Shown here one piece after another: positions 46,897 to 58,902 of a DNA stretch of 64,000 bases. The stretch lies in assembly GCA_013423325.1 (NCBI GenBank), contig BLJB01000069.1:62001-126000 (forward strand), given 5' to 3'. Each line of letters begins with the position of its first letter. Positions within the stretch are counted from its first letter, which is position 1. Origin of the DNA: Usnea hakonensis. Lineage: Eukaryota > Ascomycota > Lecanoromycetes > Lecanorales > Parmeliaceae. Position numbers and translations under genes: made by a program. Under the pieces are notes generated by a model. It ran no database searches, had not been told where the DNA came from, and saw nothing but the letters and a program-made list of their open reading frames with translations.

Positions 46897-47455
46897 CATG
46901 TTTTTTGCCTAACCGCTTGTAGTTTAGCTTAGAACGTGTTTTAAACCGGTTTTTTTGTGGGAGAAAATACGTGAGAAACCTCGCTTATTTAGTATAATAT
47001 ATGGCCTTATCTCAGTAATCTCCGGCCGCAAAAAGAGGTGATTTCGTGTCAAATGGCTATTCGATTTGTATGCAAATAAAGCATTCGAATCATGACTACA
47101 GGCATGGAGAACCACTGATTTGTTACCATAAGAGTCTTTAGGGCAAGAGGCTTATGCAGTGCGACGGCGACAAAGGCCGATTCGACTATATGATTCCTCG
47201 GTCTTACACCCCGCTGTGGAGGTATTGCGGTAAGAGTATAACTGGTAGATGTCAGTCAATTGTTGTAAAAAATGAAACGCGAGTTAGTAGAGGAGCAAGT
47301 CAACGGAAGAGGTACTTGTATATCGCTAACAAATTGTATGGTAGAGGATGTACCTACTCGTAGGGCTGGCTTACTTATTAAAAACAAAAAAACCGCTAGC
47401 AATAACACCGCTAAGAGGTTTTAAACATGTTTTTTGTGGAAGAAACGGTTTTTTT
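46897..47455. repeat. AT-rich segment bounded by short repeats (MITE-like?)
   Basis: The 14-mer AAACATGTTTTTTG occurs near 46897 and again near 47425. GTTTTAAACCGG followed by TTTTTTTGTGG at about 46938 pairs with similar sequence at about 47419-47455, and an inverted CAAAAAAACCG lies near 47386. The intervening sequence is non-coding. A small non-autonomous element is possible but clean terminal repeats with a target duplication were not seen. Confidence 0.35.
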
Positions 47456-48312
47456 CCTACCCCTAGGCCCATAAGGCTATTTTCATGCATGCATTGATTA
47501 CAGAGCTTGGCAGACTCGTTGCGGCCGACAGAACTAGTATCACGCAACAATCACGCACCAATCATATGTCTAGACTGTACACTGGAGGCCGGGAAAAAGG
47601 AACCAGACCAATCAGAAGCCTTATTCCAGGTATCTCTTGGCATTTTCGCGCAAATATTGCCGAGTGTACAGGAATACAGGATCCCATTAGCTAAAGTAAG
47701 CAACAATTTGATTGGTACGTGATTGTGCCCCACCCACACAAGTAAAGAGATCAACAACCTCGTATCAGCGGGAATTTTCCTTGTCGTCAGCAGCACTTGC
47801 CACTCAACCTTATTAGCTTATCTGGGTTAGAACAGTAGACATGCCCACCAAATCATTAATGAGTCCGTCAGCCACCTCGCTGCAGTGGCTGCAGGGCTAT
47901 CAGGCATGTTGAGGCGCCGATCATGATATCATGCGGGGGGCTAGAGGGGCTAGAGGGGCTGAGTCCGCAAATACAGGAACGCGATCTGTCAGCAAGAACG
48001 GAAACACCTAAAACGACCTGAAAGGCTGAAACAACTACTCTCGCCATAAGCCTTGTACTTGTTTCTTCCAATTAGATCTGAACGTTCAGACACAAGAACT
48101 GCTTGTAGTGGTTCATGGTCCTTCCCCCCCACCTCCGCCCAACAGAACCTCTTTCAGAAAGTAAACTTTTCGTCGAGGGGATATTCTGTTCCATCAAGAC
48201 AAAATCCAAGCTTCCGGCGACATGGCCTCTGGCGTATAAAGGAGTAGTTTGCAGACAGGAACATGTCATTTTTGTCGCAGCTGCCACCTTGGACGAGCCA
48301 GCAGCCGAGAAG

Positions 48313-50351
48313 TCATTTCAGTAGAGCTTCAAGCTCAGTCCGGGCACCCATGGCGGCAAGATTGCGGTGTCTAGTCGAGCTCTCAAGCTCGAGGGGACCA
48401 TGGACCGAGCTAGGGATATTCCCGTCCGCATGGCGACGACCGAGTTCGAGAGGGGCCGTCGCACCGTCAAGTTCGTTGCCTCTTGGATTCTCGAGCTCGA
48501 AGAGATTACGTAGCTCTATTGCGTCCACCTCTTGAGGAACCTGCTGACCGGTCGCCATTTCGGGAGTCCTTGGCTCTCCCCTATCTGCCTCAGCTGGTTG
48601 AAAGTGATCATCTGCTTCGCAAACTCCTTCTGGTACTTGTCTCTGATCTCTTGTATGTTCGGCTGGTAGACGTCCTTTTGCTTCCTCTCTTCTCCGAGTC
48701 CGCTCGCGTTTTCTGCGGACGATAAGGAGAATGAAACCGGCGAGGCACAGCAAGAATGCTCCAACTCCTCCTACCGAAACAGCAATGGTATCTTTGAGAC
48801 CAAGTTCTTTAGCTCCATGGCGCGGGTTGGGTGTGGGACTGGAAGCGCTTGGATTACGAGTGACGAAAAGATCTTGAACGGCTGAGAGACTCCAAGATGG
48901 ATACTTCTGCTGTCCTCCGTAATAGCTTAAGATCACCTCGGAAGGAGTATAAGGTGCTGCGCTGGCGTTGTAGTAGTTCGTCCATTCAAGAGCAGTCATA
49001 TCAAAGACTTTGATACCTTCCCAGAATGGGTCTGTGTCGTTCAGGGCGCCTGGGAGAGACGCAAAGCTCGGATTCAGGCCACCTATGCTCATCATCTGAT
49101 TGCCAACAACGTGGCATGTATGGTAGATCCGCGGATCCACAGACGTGTAGTTTGCTTTGAACCAAGCGAACGCTGGCAGGGACAAAATGTATACCTCATC
49201 GCGCTCAGCATTATGCGCCATCGAAGTGGAATTGCCATCGTATACGCCATTGCCAGCTTGACCGGAATAGACGAATATTTCTAGAGGTCTTGATTAGTCT
49301 CTGGTGTAGGTATCGTGATTCCGAAAAGCTGTGTAATCTAGCTTACCGAAAGTTGTCTTGTCGCCTCCACTCGCCCCAACAACGCAGAATCTATCCCGCT
49401 GGCTTGGTATATCACCGCTTGCCTCTTGATAGTACCATGACTCAGATGATACATCGAACAGACTGATGTTGGACATGGGCAGATAATTGGCACCATCTAC
49501 AAAATCGGTACGGTTTGTTGTCGTCTGGCCGCCAAAGATGGCCACTAGACCGGCAGCGCCCCAGGCTGGTAAGTAGATTGCCCCTGCATACACGGATGTC
49601 CCGTTGGTAGTATAACCTTCCCCAGAGTTGTTGTACCATGATTTTGTGGTAAAGTTGTAAAATTGTAGGCCAGGACTTGGAACGGGACTGGTGAGATGCA
49701 CATTCTCCAGGCCGCTATTACCGGATTCGTACCCGCCAAGACCAAAGCCTCCGATAGCTCCAGAAGCAGCAGAGCCAAATGACGGACGTGTCAAACTATT
49801 AAAAACCGAGTCGGAGGACTGATTGAAGTCTTGCCATATGCCGTAAGTATCGTTTGCTACGAAAGCCCAAAACGACGTTACTGAGGGTAAGGGAGAATCG
49901 GAACTGCGGATAGTGCTGATCCATCCACCATATGTATACACCGTTTGTCTACTTTCATCGTTCCAGAAAAGCCAGGAATTCAGATTCGGGCATTGTCCCT
50001 TGCTGATCTCTAGTATCTCGATACTGTTGTTCTTTGTTGTTGTGGAGAACGAAATGGACAGGTCTATCGCAAGGGTTCTTTCGACTGTATTTTTCCATAA
50101 ATCAGCATGTACCAACGATTTCACAGTTGAGTAAGGAGATGGCATACGTATGGTTAGGCTGGCTGTACCGTCTGTCGATTGTCCAGTGATGACCTGCTCA
50201 CCACCATCTATGTATAAGTACTTTCCAAGCACAAATGCTGCTTACCATCAGTTTAAATATAAATCCATAGGAAAAGCAGCTCACAGCCATGATAGTAACG
50301 TCGTACAAGATTGGAAGCTGACGCTTGCCGTCGCAAAATGGCTGGTTGCAT
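48313..50351 (-). CDS. Kelch-repeat single-pass membrane protein
   Basis: Minus-strand exons about 50351-50285, 50237-50148, 50084-49347 and 49280-48313 give about 620 residues. Kelch-type blades are visible (YYHGSAFVLGKYLYIDGGE, YTYGGW, GLVAIFGGQTT, EIFVYSGQAG, CHVVGNQMMSIGGL) with many N-glycosylation sites. A membrane helix (IAVSVGGVGAFLLCLAGFILLIV) is followed by a basic stop-transfer (RRKRERTRRREE) and a roughly 140-residue acidic/Glu-rich cytoplasmic tail. This layout is frequent in filamentous fungi as receptor-like surface proteins without known ligand. The 63-bp intron 50085-50147 is a multiple of three and could be retained. The N-terminus is uncertain: the assigned start lacks a signal peptide, so an upstream exon may be missing. 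Confidence 0.72.
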
Positions 50352-51806
50352 CGACTGCGAAGAATCAAAGGCTGCGAAAACAACCCTGATGATAGTGCCA
50401 GAAGAAGCTTCCGAAAATGAAGAGGATTAGGTATAAATTCATGAGGCTGGACAAGCTGCGGCCGACATCAGCCTTGTGCAGTGTTTCCTCCGTGACCCGC
50501 TAAATTGGGATGATCTGTACGTTGACCGTCTAGTAAGCTGTACGTCACTGGAGAGATTAGCGAGTGCGATGTCTGGTTATAATCAAGGAGGCAGCTGCAG
50601 GTTGGGTGCTTCGAATCTTGGTGCAGGTGACCGAGCCTCGCGCAAGGCTCCATGACTTCAACTCCGGCAGAAAGTCAGTTCACTGTGCCTTGCGGGTGTT
50701 TATTAGCCTTCACCCAGAATTGCAACTGGTTTCTTCGCGACTCCGGATGACGGGGAAACTATACATGATGCAGGGTGGCGCACTGCATGCGTCTGCCGCT
50801 AAGTTCCATGGAAGGTAGAAACGGTCGCCATTCTCGGCGCACGTCTAAGGGCCCCCTCTGCAACCACATGATTTAAATGTACGGCCAGATAATTTGGCTA
50901 GTCAAACACCAGCCAATGTGTACCGATAGACAGCGACTGATAGACAGTGACAAAAGTCTCTGCCGACCATTTCTCGTACATTGACGTTGTAAGTAATCTT
51001 AGAGCTAAGCTGAAATTATCTTAGCTGTAACTTCAGCCCTATGTTGTAGAGGCCAGGTTTTGGCTAATGTGAATAGAACTCTTTGAAGCCTGCTAAATAC
51101 AGTCTTCTTTTGCTATCTCTGAATCTCTGAAAGTAGTGGGCCTAGGCTATAATGATTTCCTTGGTACGGTATAGTACGCCGATTCATAATGAGAAACTAG
51201 AATATTTGGGTATATTTTTGGAACATATGGTTGTAGAAGGGGTCCTCAGAAATCGGCACGGCTTGCACTGAGGATTTGTGATGCTTTGGTGTTTCTGCAA
51301 CCTGACATCACGGTCATGGTAAATAATTGGTTGCTCAAATTTGAGAGGTCTAGAATTTTACGCACTGCAGATCGTCCGCTAAATTTTCCCTGGTCAGTAT
51401 TGCTCGATCTTCCCGCGATTGCACTTATTTAGAAACTAATGCATGGTCTTTATTGTTGCTACCCTCCATCAGCTACGGCAAAGACTCATTGCCTAGTCCT
51501 TACATCTCGCGACCAAACTTCGTTCTAGGCGTCTAAAACAAAATGTCACTGCCAGAATTGTCGGCGACAAAAAGAATCCTGATCTTTCTTGACGAGGCAG
51601 TGTCACTTAGTCTGCATCGTGCATGAACAGAAGAGGCCTGATTGTGCCTTGGACTCTGCATGATGATATACCCCACTAAACGCTTCGGCGGTTCCACCAG
51701 TCGAGACTAAAGAAGACTCTTCCCTCCGTCTGGTCTCATATTTGCTTCTCTATTTCGAACCTCCCCTGGTTTTCCATTAGGATTCGTGCACGACCAACCT
51801 CCTACA
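50352..51806. other. Intergenic region, AT-richer, nothing recognised
   Basis: About 1.45 kb. Only short frames without family likeness. A near-direct repetition of CCGATAGACAG / CTGATAGACAG occurs near 50924-50948. Confidence 0.5.
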
Positions 51807-52782
51807 ATGCATCCATTTTGGGCACGATCAATATTGATATCGTCTTACCTATGTCCTGGAGCAGCATTGAATACTTACTCTAACTTGCTACAGATGAGAG
51901 ACTTGACAACGATTGTCATCAACGTCACACCAAGCCCGACGGTATCTAGCAGTGTAGGGATCCCGCCAGCCCAGCTCGCAACACCTATATCAGAACCAAT
52001 CTGCCGAGTCCAAGAGAACTTGGGCAGCATTCCCCAAAATTTATCCACAACAGATGGCCAGGTTTCTCCCAACAGCCTTCTGTACCGCATTCGACAGATG
52101 GTCTGCAACAGTACTTGCTCCAACCCACAAGGGATACCCTCAAATGATGTGGCAATATCGCAGAGCAACACCGACTATTGCGAGATCTCCGTTGGGGTCA
52201 CCAACACCTTGGAAGCGTGGGTGTATACCAAATTTCCCCCAACCGGCGTAGAGCAACAAGAGTGTTGGAATTCAACACAAAATATCATCGAACGATGTGT
52301 ACAGAACCAAGCCAACACGGGTTGGTGGAATGGGTGCGTCTCTTTAAGCCTTCAGACCGGCAGCTGGGATATGACAGAATCGAGTGACTTTTGACTGACA
52401 TTGAAGCAGTGATCATTGGTACCAATTCTACCAACTTGGATTTAGGCCTCTCAACGACCCGGGTTCCATACACGTATCGTCTTCCTCATCCTCCATTACC
52501 GCATTCTTAACAACGACTACAGCGTCAGAAGTGTCAAGTCCCTCATCAACATCAAGTCAAACACAAACAGTTGCTTCCCTCTTGTATCCAGTAACGACGT
52601 CCAGTGACGAAAGCAGTACCGGGACACCTACAGCAACAACCTCCGCGACGATTGGTAGCAACCCTACCCCAGAGAGCAAAATCAAATCCGGAGCAGGCAG
52701 TCTATCAGATGATTTAACGCTCACAATTGCCGTGGGCGGTGTCCTTAATCTGATATCCTATATTTTGATCTACATTTTGTAG
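51807..52782 (+). CDS. Secreted Ser/Thr-rich fungal glycoprotein
   Basis: Two exons, 51807-52333 and 52410-52782, encode 299 residues. A short hydrophobic N-terminus (ILISSYLCPGAALN) is a weak signal peptide. The Cys-containing domain reads CEISVGVTNTLEAWVYTKFPPTG, QQECWNSTQNIIERCV and NTGWWNGDHWYQFYQLGFRPLN, a pattern I recognise from uncharacterised secreted fungal proteins. A Ser/Thr-rich linker follows, and the protein stops within a hydrophobic stretch (LTIAVGGVLNLISYILIYIL), either a GPI-type signal or a membrane helix that has lost its cytoplasmic tail. The 76-bp intron splits the Gly codon of WWNG. Function unknown. Confidence 0.7.
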
Positions 52783-54114
52783 CATCTATTGTGGCTCTGG
52801 ACAGGAAAACATCGAGGCGGGCTTTTACGAGAAGAAAAAAGCCTTGAGAGCTCATATGCTGCGCGAGACGGTAAAGTTTATAGATACAGTGTAGAGGTTC
52901 TGTGCAACAGGTTCGGACGGTAAATTCATCGCAAAGGTCAAGATGGATTAATTGAGCCTGGACAAGTGTCCGCGGTCTTAAAACTCACGCATCGTCCGAA
53001 ATAGCTTGTCGTGGCGGACTCTTAGTCTTCATACATTAATAAGTAGCAAAGGGGGCTATGAGATCCTACGATCGTGGCTTGGCTCGCATCATAGAAATGT
53101 ACCAATGACCATGATATGAGACGTCTAAGCCACGATCAAATGAATCGCGAGAACAACAGCTGGAACATTAAAATAGTTCCTCGACAAAAGGTCAATGAAG
53201 TAAATGTTGAAGTAGGCTAGATATCTGGAGCCGTCAAAAAATTGCCTTCTTCAAAAGCCTAGTAGACATCACTATTATAATATCAACAGTAGCATCCTTC
53301 ACGCTTCCCAAAACCCTTACTACAAGACCAGCGCCATCGTCCTCACCTCATCCCGCACTACGGTTTAGCTCCACAATTCTGCGGGTCGACATATTTCTCG
53401 AAGGGCTAGTGCAAGGCCGACGAATAAACCCCATTCTTAGAAACAAGCCGTGCCCTGAATAGCTGCTCGAAGTGTCCGAGTTGAGCTTCGTGCATCTGCT
53501 TGTCGTGGTTGGGTGTAATATGAATGGAGGGAGGGAGGGGTTGCAGGCTAGGTGGGCGGGGGTCAAACAAAGCAAGTGTTGTACAACCCCGAAGCAACTC
53601 TAAGCGCCTTGTCCGGGACTTTCAGAGGCGGGAGGCTGTCCCAAATCTCAGCGCTAAATCATACTGACTAAGGTACCTAGGACTAATTGCCGCCGAGGTA
53701 AGTATGGTAAGCATGCAGCCTTGCGCAAAATACGTACATCTTTCCATCGTCCTACAAACCATCAAACCCGTTCCAATAAATGCTCCTGTCCTGTTATATT
53801 CATGTTCTAGATTAAGAACAACAAACAGCAAGGCGGTCGGCTGCCTGCATGGCATTTCTTTGACGCAGCCTTTGTTTTACACGTCCCTTTCAGGACTTAG
53901 GCTTCTGGATCCTACATATTTCAGCTATGCCTCAAACATAGATCTGTACTCTTCTTATCTTCGATATACTACAGCCATACGACTATATCTCTATGCTGGT
54001 CGTGAAAATATCGTAGTTTCGTTTCTGAGACATCGATATTGCTTCTCGTCGCTGTTTTCCAGGGAGGAAGGAGACTAAAGCCATATCTGTCGTACGCTGT
54101 GCTCGTGCGAAGCC
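52783..54114. other. Intergenic region, nothing recognised
   Basis: About 1.3 kb. Frames at 53348-53597 (minus) and 53704-54078 (plus) lack any recognisable domain. The final part should hold the promoter of the NLR-like gene. Confidence 0.5.
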
Positions 54115-57100
54115 ATGAAAAGAAATCATGAAGCAAAGGAGGGGAAAAAGCAACCCAGAAATGATCCAGGTCTTGGAAATTCTGGGCAAACGGCGAAAGA
54201 CGCGAAGGAGTCAGAAAGAGAAGCCACCATCGCCAACCCACAATTACGTGTCGATGCAGAGACGAGAAGACCTAAGAGGCTAGGTGTCGACATAATTCAT
54301 GAGCCATCCGAACCCACAGCGGCCGTCGTCGAGTGAGAGCCTCCTGGATTGATCTAGCCTTATGGTGGAAGCTGCTAACGTGACCCGTTTCGCTTAGCAT
54401 CGTATTTGTCCATGGCCTGACCGGAGCCCCAGCCAGCACATGGCTTCATAAGTCAGGGACGTACTGGCCGGCCACCCTTCTAAGCTGTGATATTCCCAAC
54501 AGCCGAATATTGTCCTTCGGGTATGATGCGGACGTGGTCAGTTTTTGGAGTCCTGTTTCTCAGAATCGAATGAGTAATCACGCGAGCAATATGCTTGGAG
54601 ACCTCACCCGTCGAAGAGAAATGTCGGATACGGTAGGTCTTTAGCCAGGTGGACATATATATGTAAAAAGTGTTGATGTTAGTATACAGGAAGACAGGAA
54701 GGTCGTCTTCGTCGTACATAGCCTTGGCGGTCTAGTTACGCAAGATTGCTTGAACTTATCCAAGACCAGTGCTGAAAAGCATTTACAGCAAATCAGCTCT
54801 TGTACGATAGGAATAGTGTTTCTCGGCACGCCACATCATGGAGCGGATATTGCCGCGTGGGCCAAATTTGGAGCCACTATTGCAAAGACGATAAAAGACG
54901 TGAACACTGATATTGTCTCTGTTCTCAAACCCGGATCAGAAATGCTTGCCAGAGTGCAAGACGGGTTTCATAATCTGTTGAGACTGCGTCGGGATGAAAA
55001 TTCAGAGATAGACGTAACTTGTTTCTTTGAAGAGCTTCCGCTTCCGCTTCCTATTGGCATGGTGAGATAGCTTCTGCCTGATTGTCCAAACGAGCTGAAT
55101 GTTTTTAGGTGGTGGACAAGCAGTCTGCGATACTTCCTGGTTACTCAGCCTATGGTATACATGCTAACCACATGGTAAGTGATACTTTACTTGGTGCATG
55201 TTCAAGCGCTAATTAGTCCAGGACATGACCAAATTTGACGATGCAGATAGTGCTGGATATGAATCAATCCTGGGAGAGCTGAGTAGATGGGTGAAAAAAT
55301 TGCAATCGGCGCTTGGTACTACTCCCACGCAAAGCGCATACGGTTAGCTTCCCGTTCAGAAGCCCTTGTCAAGTAAACGTTATATTATCGTATTTAATAC
55401 AACCTAGAAGGGTTGTCATTCCAAGTTCACCTACGAGCCTACCCAATGTCAAGTTCTACTTGTGATTAGCGATTATGTCCAAAAGATAACCACATGCTGA
55501 TTTTTGCTCCCAGATTCATCGGCAGCAGTGAAACCACTTTTCATGGTCCCATTCAACAAAGATCCAATATTCATCGATCGTGCACAAGTTTTTAACCTCA
55601 TCGAAGAGCGAACCAAAACGGAGAGCCGCGTTACGTTGTCGGGTATCGGTGGAGTCGGGTGAGCACCCCGGTAGGAAGTATATCTCGTACGCTGCTAAGA
55701 CTATTGCAGAAAGTCGCAGATCGCAATTGAGTACTGTTATCGGTTTCGAGAAGCCCACCCCGATGCTCATGTCGTCTGGGTACATTCTAGTACAACCGAA
55801 CGGCTGAACCAGGCATATAGAGATATAGCAAGGAAGCTTGCTCTTCCTGGATGGAATGATCCCAAGTCTGATGTACTTCGTTCAGTGTTTGAGTGGTTCA
55901 ATGAAGCCGATAATGGGCAATGGCTCATAGTACTGGACAACGCTGATGATCTTGATACATTCTTTGCGAAGACGACTTCAACTGGTGCCGATAGCTTGCC
56001 TACAATGCCATTTATCGATTACCTACCTCAGAGATCACAAGGTTTGATGTTGATCACAACGAGAGACGCACGAATGAGTAGACGACTTGGCGGCAGGGAT
56101 ACGTCTATCGTGGTAGAAGCCATGCTTCCTTCAGAGGCGCAAGACCTACTGCGATCTCGATCGGAGAGATCTGGTGGCGATGATGACGACAACTCAAGAA
56201 TACTTGTCGACGAATTAGCGTACATACCACTTGCAATCACACAAGCAGCGGCCTTCATCAGCGAGAATGAGATCTCCCTGGCAGAATACCTAGATATTCT
56301 ACGCACTGGAGACTCTGACCTACAGGATCTATTGGACGAAGACCTTGGAGACCTCAGAAGAGATTCAGAGAGCCAAACTTCCGTTATCAGAACATGGAAA
56401 ATATCTTTTGATCTAATAAGCAAGCAAAACCCGCGTGCTGCGGAGATGCTATCGCTTATGGCTGTCTTAGATCGACAGGGGATTCCAAAGAGCCTTCTAC
56501 AAGATGAGACGGACCGTAAGACCGACTTCGTGACGGCACGAGGTATCTTGCAAAAATTTTCACTGGTCACTACCGAAGATGGTGGATCAAAGTATGAGTT
56601 ACATCGCCTGGTGCAGCTAGCTACCCGAAAATGGCTGGAGATACAAGGTGCAAAGGAAAAATGGCAAGAGAAAGCCTTGCTCGTGCTTTTGGATATGTTC
56701 CCAGGTCGTGATAGAACTTCGGAAGATTGGATGACTTGTGAATCTCTTATGCCGCACGTACAAACGGTGACTGAATATGAGAATATCAAGAAAGCGCGTC
56801 CAGGACAGTTTGCGCATCTTCAGTGCAGAGCGGCTTTCTGTAATGCGTGGCAAGGCCGGGAAAATGATGCTTATATGAGGGCTTTAGCTGCTTTCGAGAT
56901 GCAAGGAGAATTCCCCGATTCAGACGATTCAGAGTATCCCTACTCTACTAAGCGTATATCGAGATCAAGCATGGCGGGATGAGGCCGAGGAATTCGCCGT
57001 ACGGACTTTGGAAGTGTGTCTACGAGTGGACAAAGAGCATCCCCTTACGCGACTCTGCATGCGCACTTTGGCATCAGTGTATCGGTGTCAAGAACGGTGG

Positions 57101-58100
57101 GACAAGGCCGAAAAGGTACTGGTGAAAATAATAGAGATAGAAAAAAGAGTACTAAAAGAGGAGCATCCAGATACGCTGTCCAGTGTCCACTATGGCTGAA
57201 TTAGCCACAACGTATACGACACAAGGACGATTAGATGAGGCCGAGAATCTACTGGTGCGGGTAATCGAGACGCGAAAAAGAGTGTTGGAAGAAGAGCATC
57301 CGGGCACGCTAAAAGATATGGAAAATCTAGCCATGACGTATACGAAACAAGGACGGCTGGACAAGGCCGAGGAGCTACTGGTGCAAGTGATCAAGACGCG
57401 AAAACGAGCGCTGAAAGAAGAGCATCCAGACATGCTGAACAGCACAATCAAACTTTCCACAACGTACAGTAAGCAAGGACGGTTTGATGAGGCTGCAAAG
57501 CTGCAAAGGCGAGTACTTGAGATACAAGAAAGAGTACTGGGAGGAGAGCATCCAGACACACTGAACTGTATACGCAGTTTGGCTTCTACGTGTGGGAGTC
57601 AAGGACGGTTGGATGAGGCTGTGAAGCTGCAAAGGCGAGTACTAGAAATACAAGAAAGAGCACTGGGAGGGGAGCATCCAGACACAACGAACTCTATGGA
57701 AGCTTTGGCTTATACGTATGGAAGTCAAAAACGGTTGGAAGACGCCGAGCAGCTGCTGTTGCAAGTGATAGAGATACGGAAAAAAATGCTCGGAGAAGAG
57801 TATCCGGCGAGTATTTCTAGTCATAGCTGGCTGGCATCGACCTACTTAGATCAAGAACGGTGGGATGAGGCCTTCGAAATGACGCGGGTTGTTGTTAAAC
57901 TTCGTACAAAAGTTCTTGGAGCAAATCATCCAAAAACCCTTGAGGGAATTGAGTTACTGGACGATTGGACAAGTTCTGCTGAAGGTGATCCTGTGGTTGG
58001 ACAAGGTCTCCTGAAAGTGATCGGGCAGTCGATTGAGAGTGAAGATGATGAGGCTTCCTCAGCTCTAGCTAGACTAACATTCGGTAGTTCAAGTCAATAG
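54115..58100 (+). pseudogene. Fungal NLR-like gene (alpha/beta hydrolase, NB-ARC, TPR), frameshifted
   Basis: Exons 54115-54332, 54398-54632, 54690-55061, 55109-55174, 55222-55342, 55514-55658 and 55710 onward join in frame. Residues about 74-290 are a SesB/DUF676-type hydrolase (IVFVHGL, VVHSLGGLV with the nucleophile Ser, FLGTPHHGADIA, IHANHMDMTKF with the likely catalytic His). An NB-ARC follows: P-loop GIGGVGKSQ (split by the intron at 55659-55709), Walker B WLIVLDNADD, LITTRD and IPLAITQAA. About eight TPRs of the kinesin-light-chain type end the protein. Two breaks are seen: after DSDDSEY near 56938-56940 and near 57182-57188; each looks like one extra base, since the TPR reading resumes in the next frame. 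Such proteins act in fungal non-self recognition and cell death. Pseudogene or sequencing error cannot be told apart here. Confidence 0.8.
57090..57830 (+). repeat. 126-bp TPR-coding tandem repeats
   Basis: Consecutive 42-residue TPR units with the core QGRLDEAE.LL..VIE.RKRVL.EEHPDTL. The two units at about 57480-57605 and 57606-57731 are nearly identical in DNA (the same AAGCTGCAAAGGCGAGTACT segment in both), which shows recent duplication or conversion. Confidence 0.85.
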
Positions 58101-58902
58101 ATACGATCTCCATCGTGATGGGAGGCCACTGTTTGTAGCCAGTCAATCCATAAAAGTAACATCTTCCATTCTTTGATTTAAACTTTTTGTCACAAATGTG
58201 ATCGTCCTAGGGAATTTATTCAATTCACTAAGTTTGACCTCTTTCTGGTGAACCGCTGCGCTTTCACTTTCTACCTTCTCTACTCATCCCCGTTTAGATC
58301 CTCCATCTCATCTTTCACACTCTCCGATGCTCCAGATACAGGAAATCCTTTCTAACCCACCAACTCAAACCCAAACTTGCCCCACTTCTCTTTACGCTCT
58401 GATTCCTGACTTTGAATTTAGGGGCCAAGGGGTCCTCTCTGAACCGATAGATTCGTCTTTACAAAGAATACACGCACCAAGACTCTACATCAACTCGAAT
58501 GTGGGATGAATTTAAGGCAACTCTAACGTTAAACCCAATGTGAGTACAAAATACGTTCAAAACGTCAGACTAATCGTCAGAGCCACTGATGACAAGACCC
58601 TAGACTGGCCTGTACCATGCAATACTTGGGTCAAAAAGTCCGCCACATGGTCCAGAACCGGGGGATGCGTTGACTCGATTTGAGTCTAGAAGTGGAGAAT
58701 AAAGCTTAATATGTCGATAGTGCGCGGGAGGGACTGTCCGCGATCAAGTCAAAACAGTGGTAGCATATGCAGGGAACAACAAACGGCGATGGTGATTATG
58801 GAAGATCTGGTATTTTAAGAAATAGTGACAAGAATTATATTTGGATAATGTAGGCCTAATTCCGTACTCTCGGTACCGCCGAGTCGCTACCCATTTTGTT
58901 CC
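58101..58902. other. Intergenic region between convergent genes
   Basis: About 800 bp. A Thr/Pro-rich short frame at 58327-58509 has no family. Nothing else recognised. Confidence 0.5.

Larger units (their letters stand above)
43804..48312. other. 4.5-kb gene-poor region
   Basis: No gene with family support. Weak candidates: a minus-strand helical frame at 44465-44978 (listed), a minus-strand frame at 46252-46662 that starts with ATG and has a short hydrophobic part, and a plus-strand fragment at 47507-47722 (LFQVSLGIFAQILPSVQEY). The stretch 46680-47460 is AT-rich and carries repeats. Overall it resembles decayed or repeat-derived sequence. Confidence 0.5.

Noticed and set aside
55409..55450. 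Possible extra exon in the NLR gene between 55343 and 55513
   Set aside because: Neither phase joins to the following exon in frame; direct splicing 55342 to 55514 gives a sensible protein.
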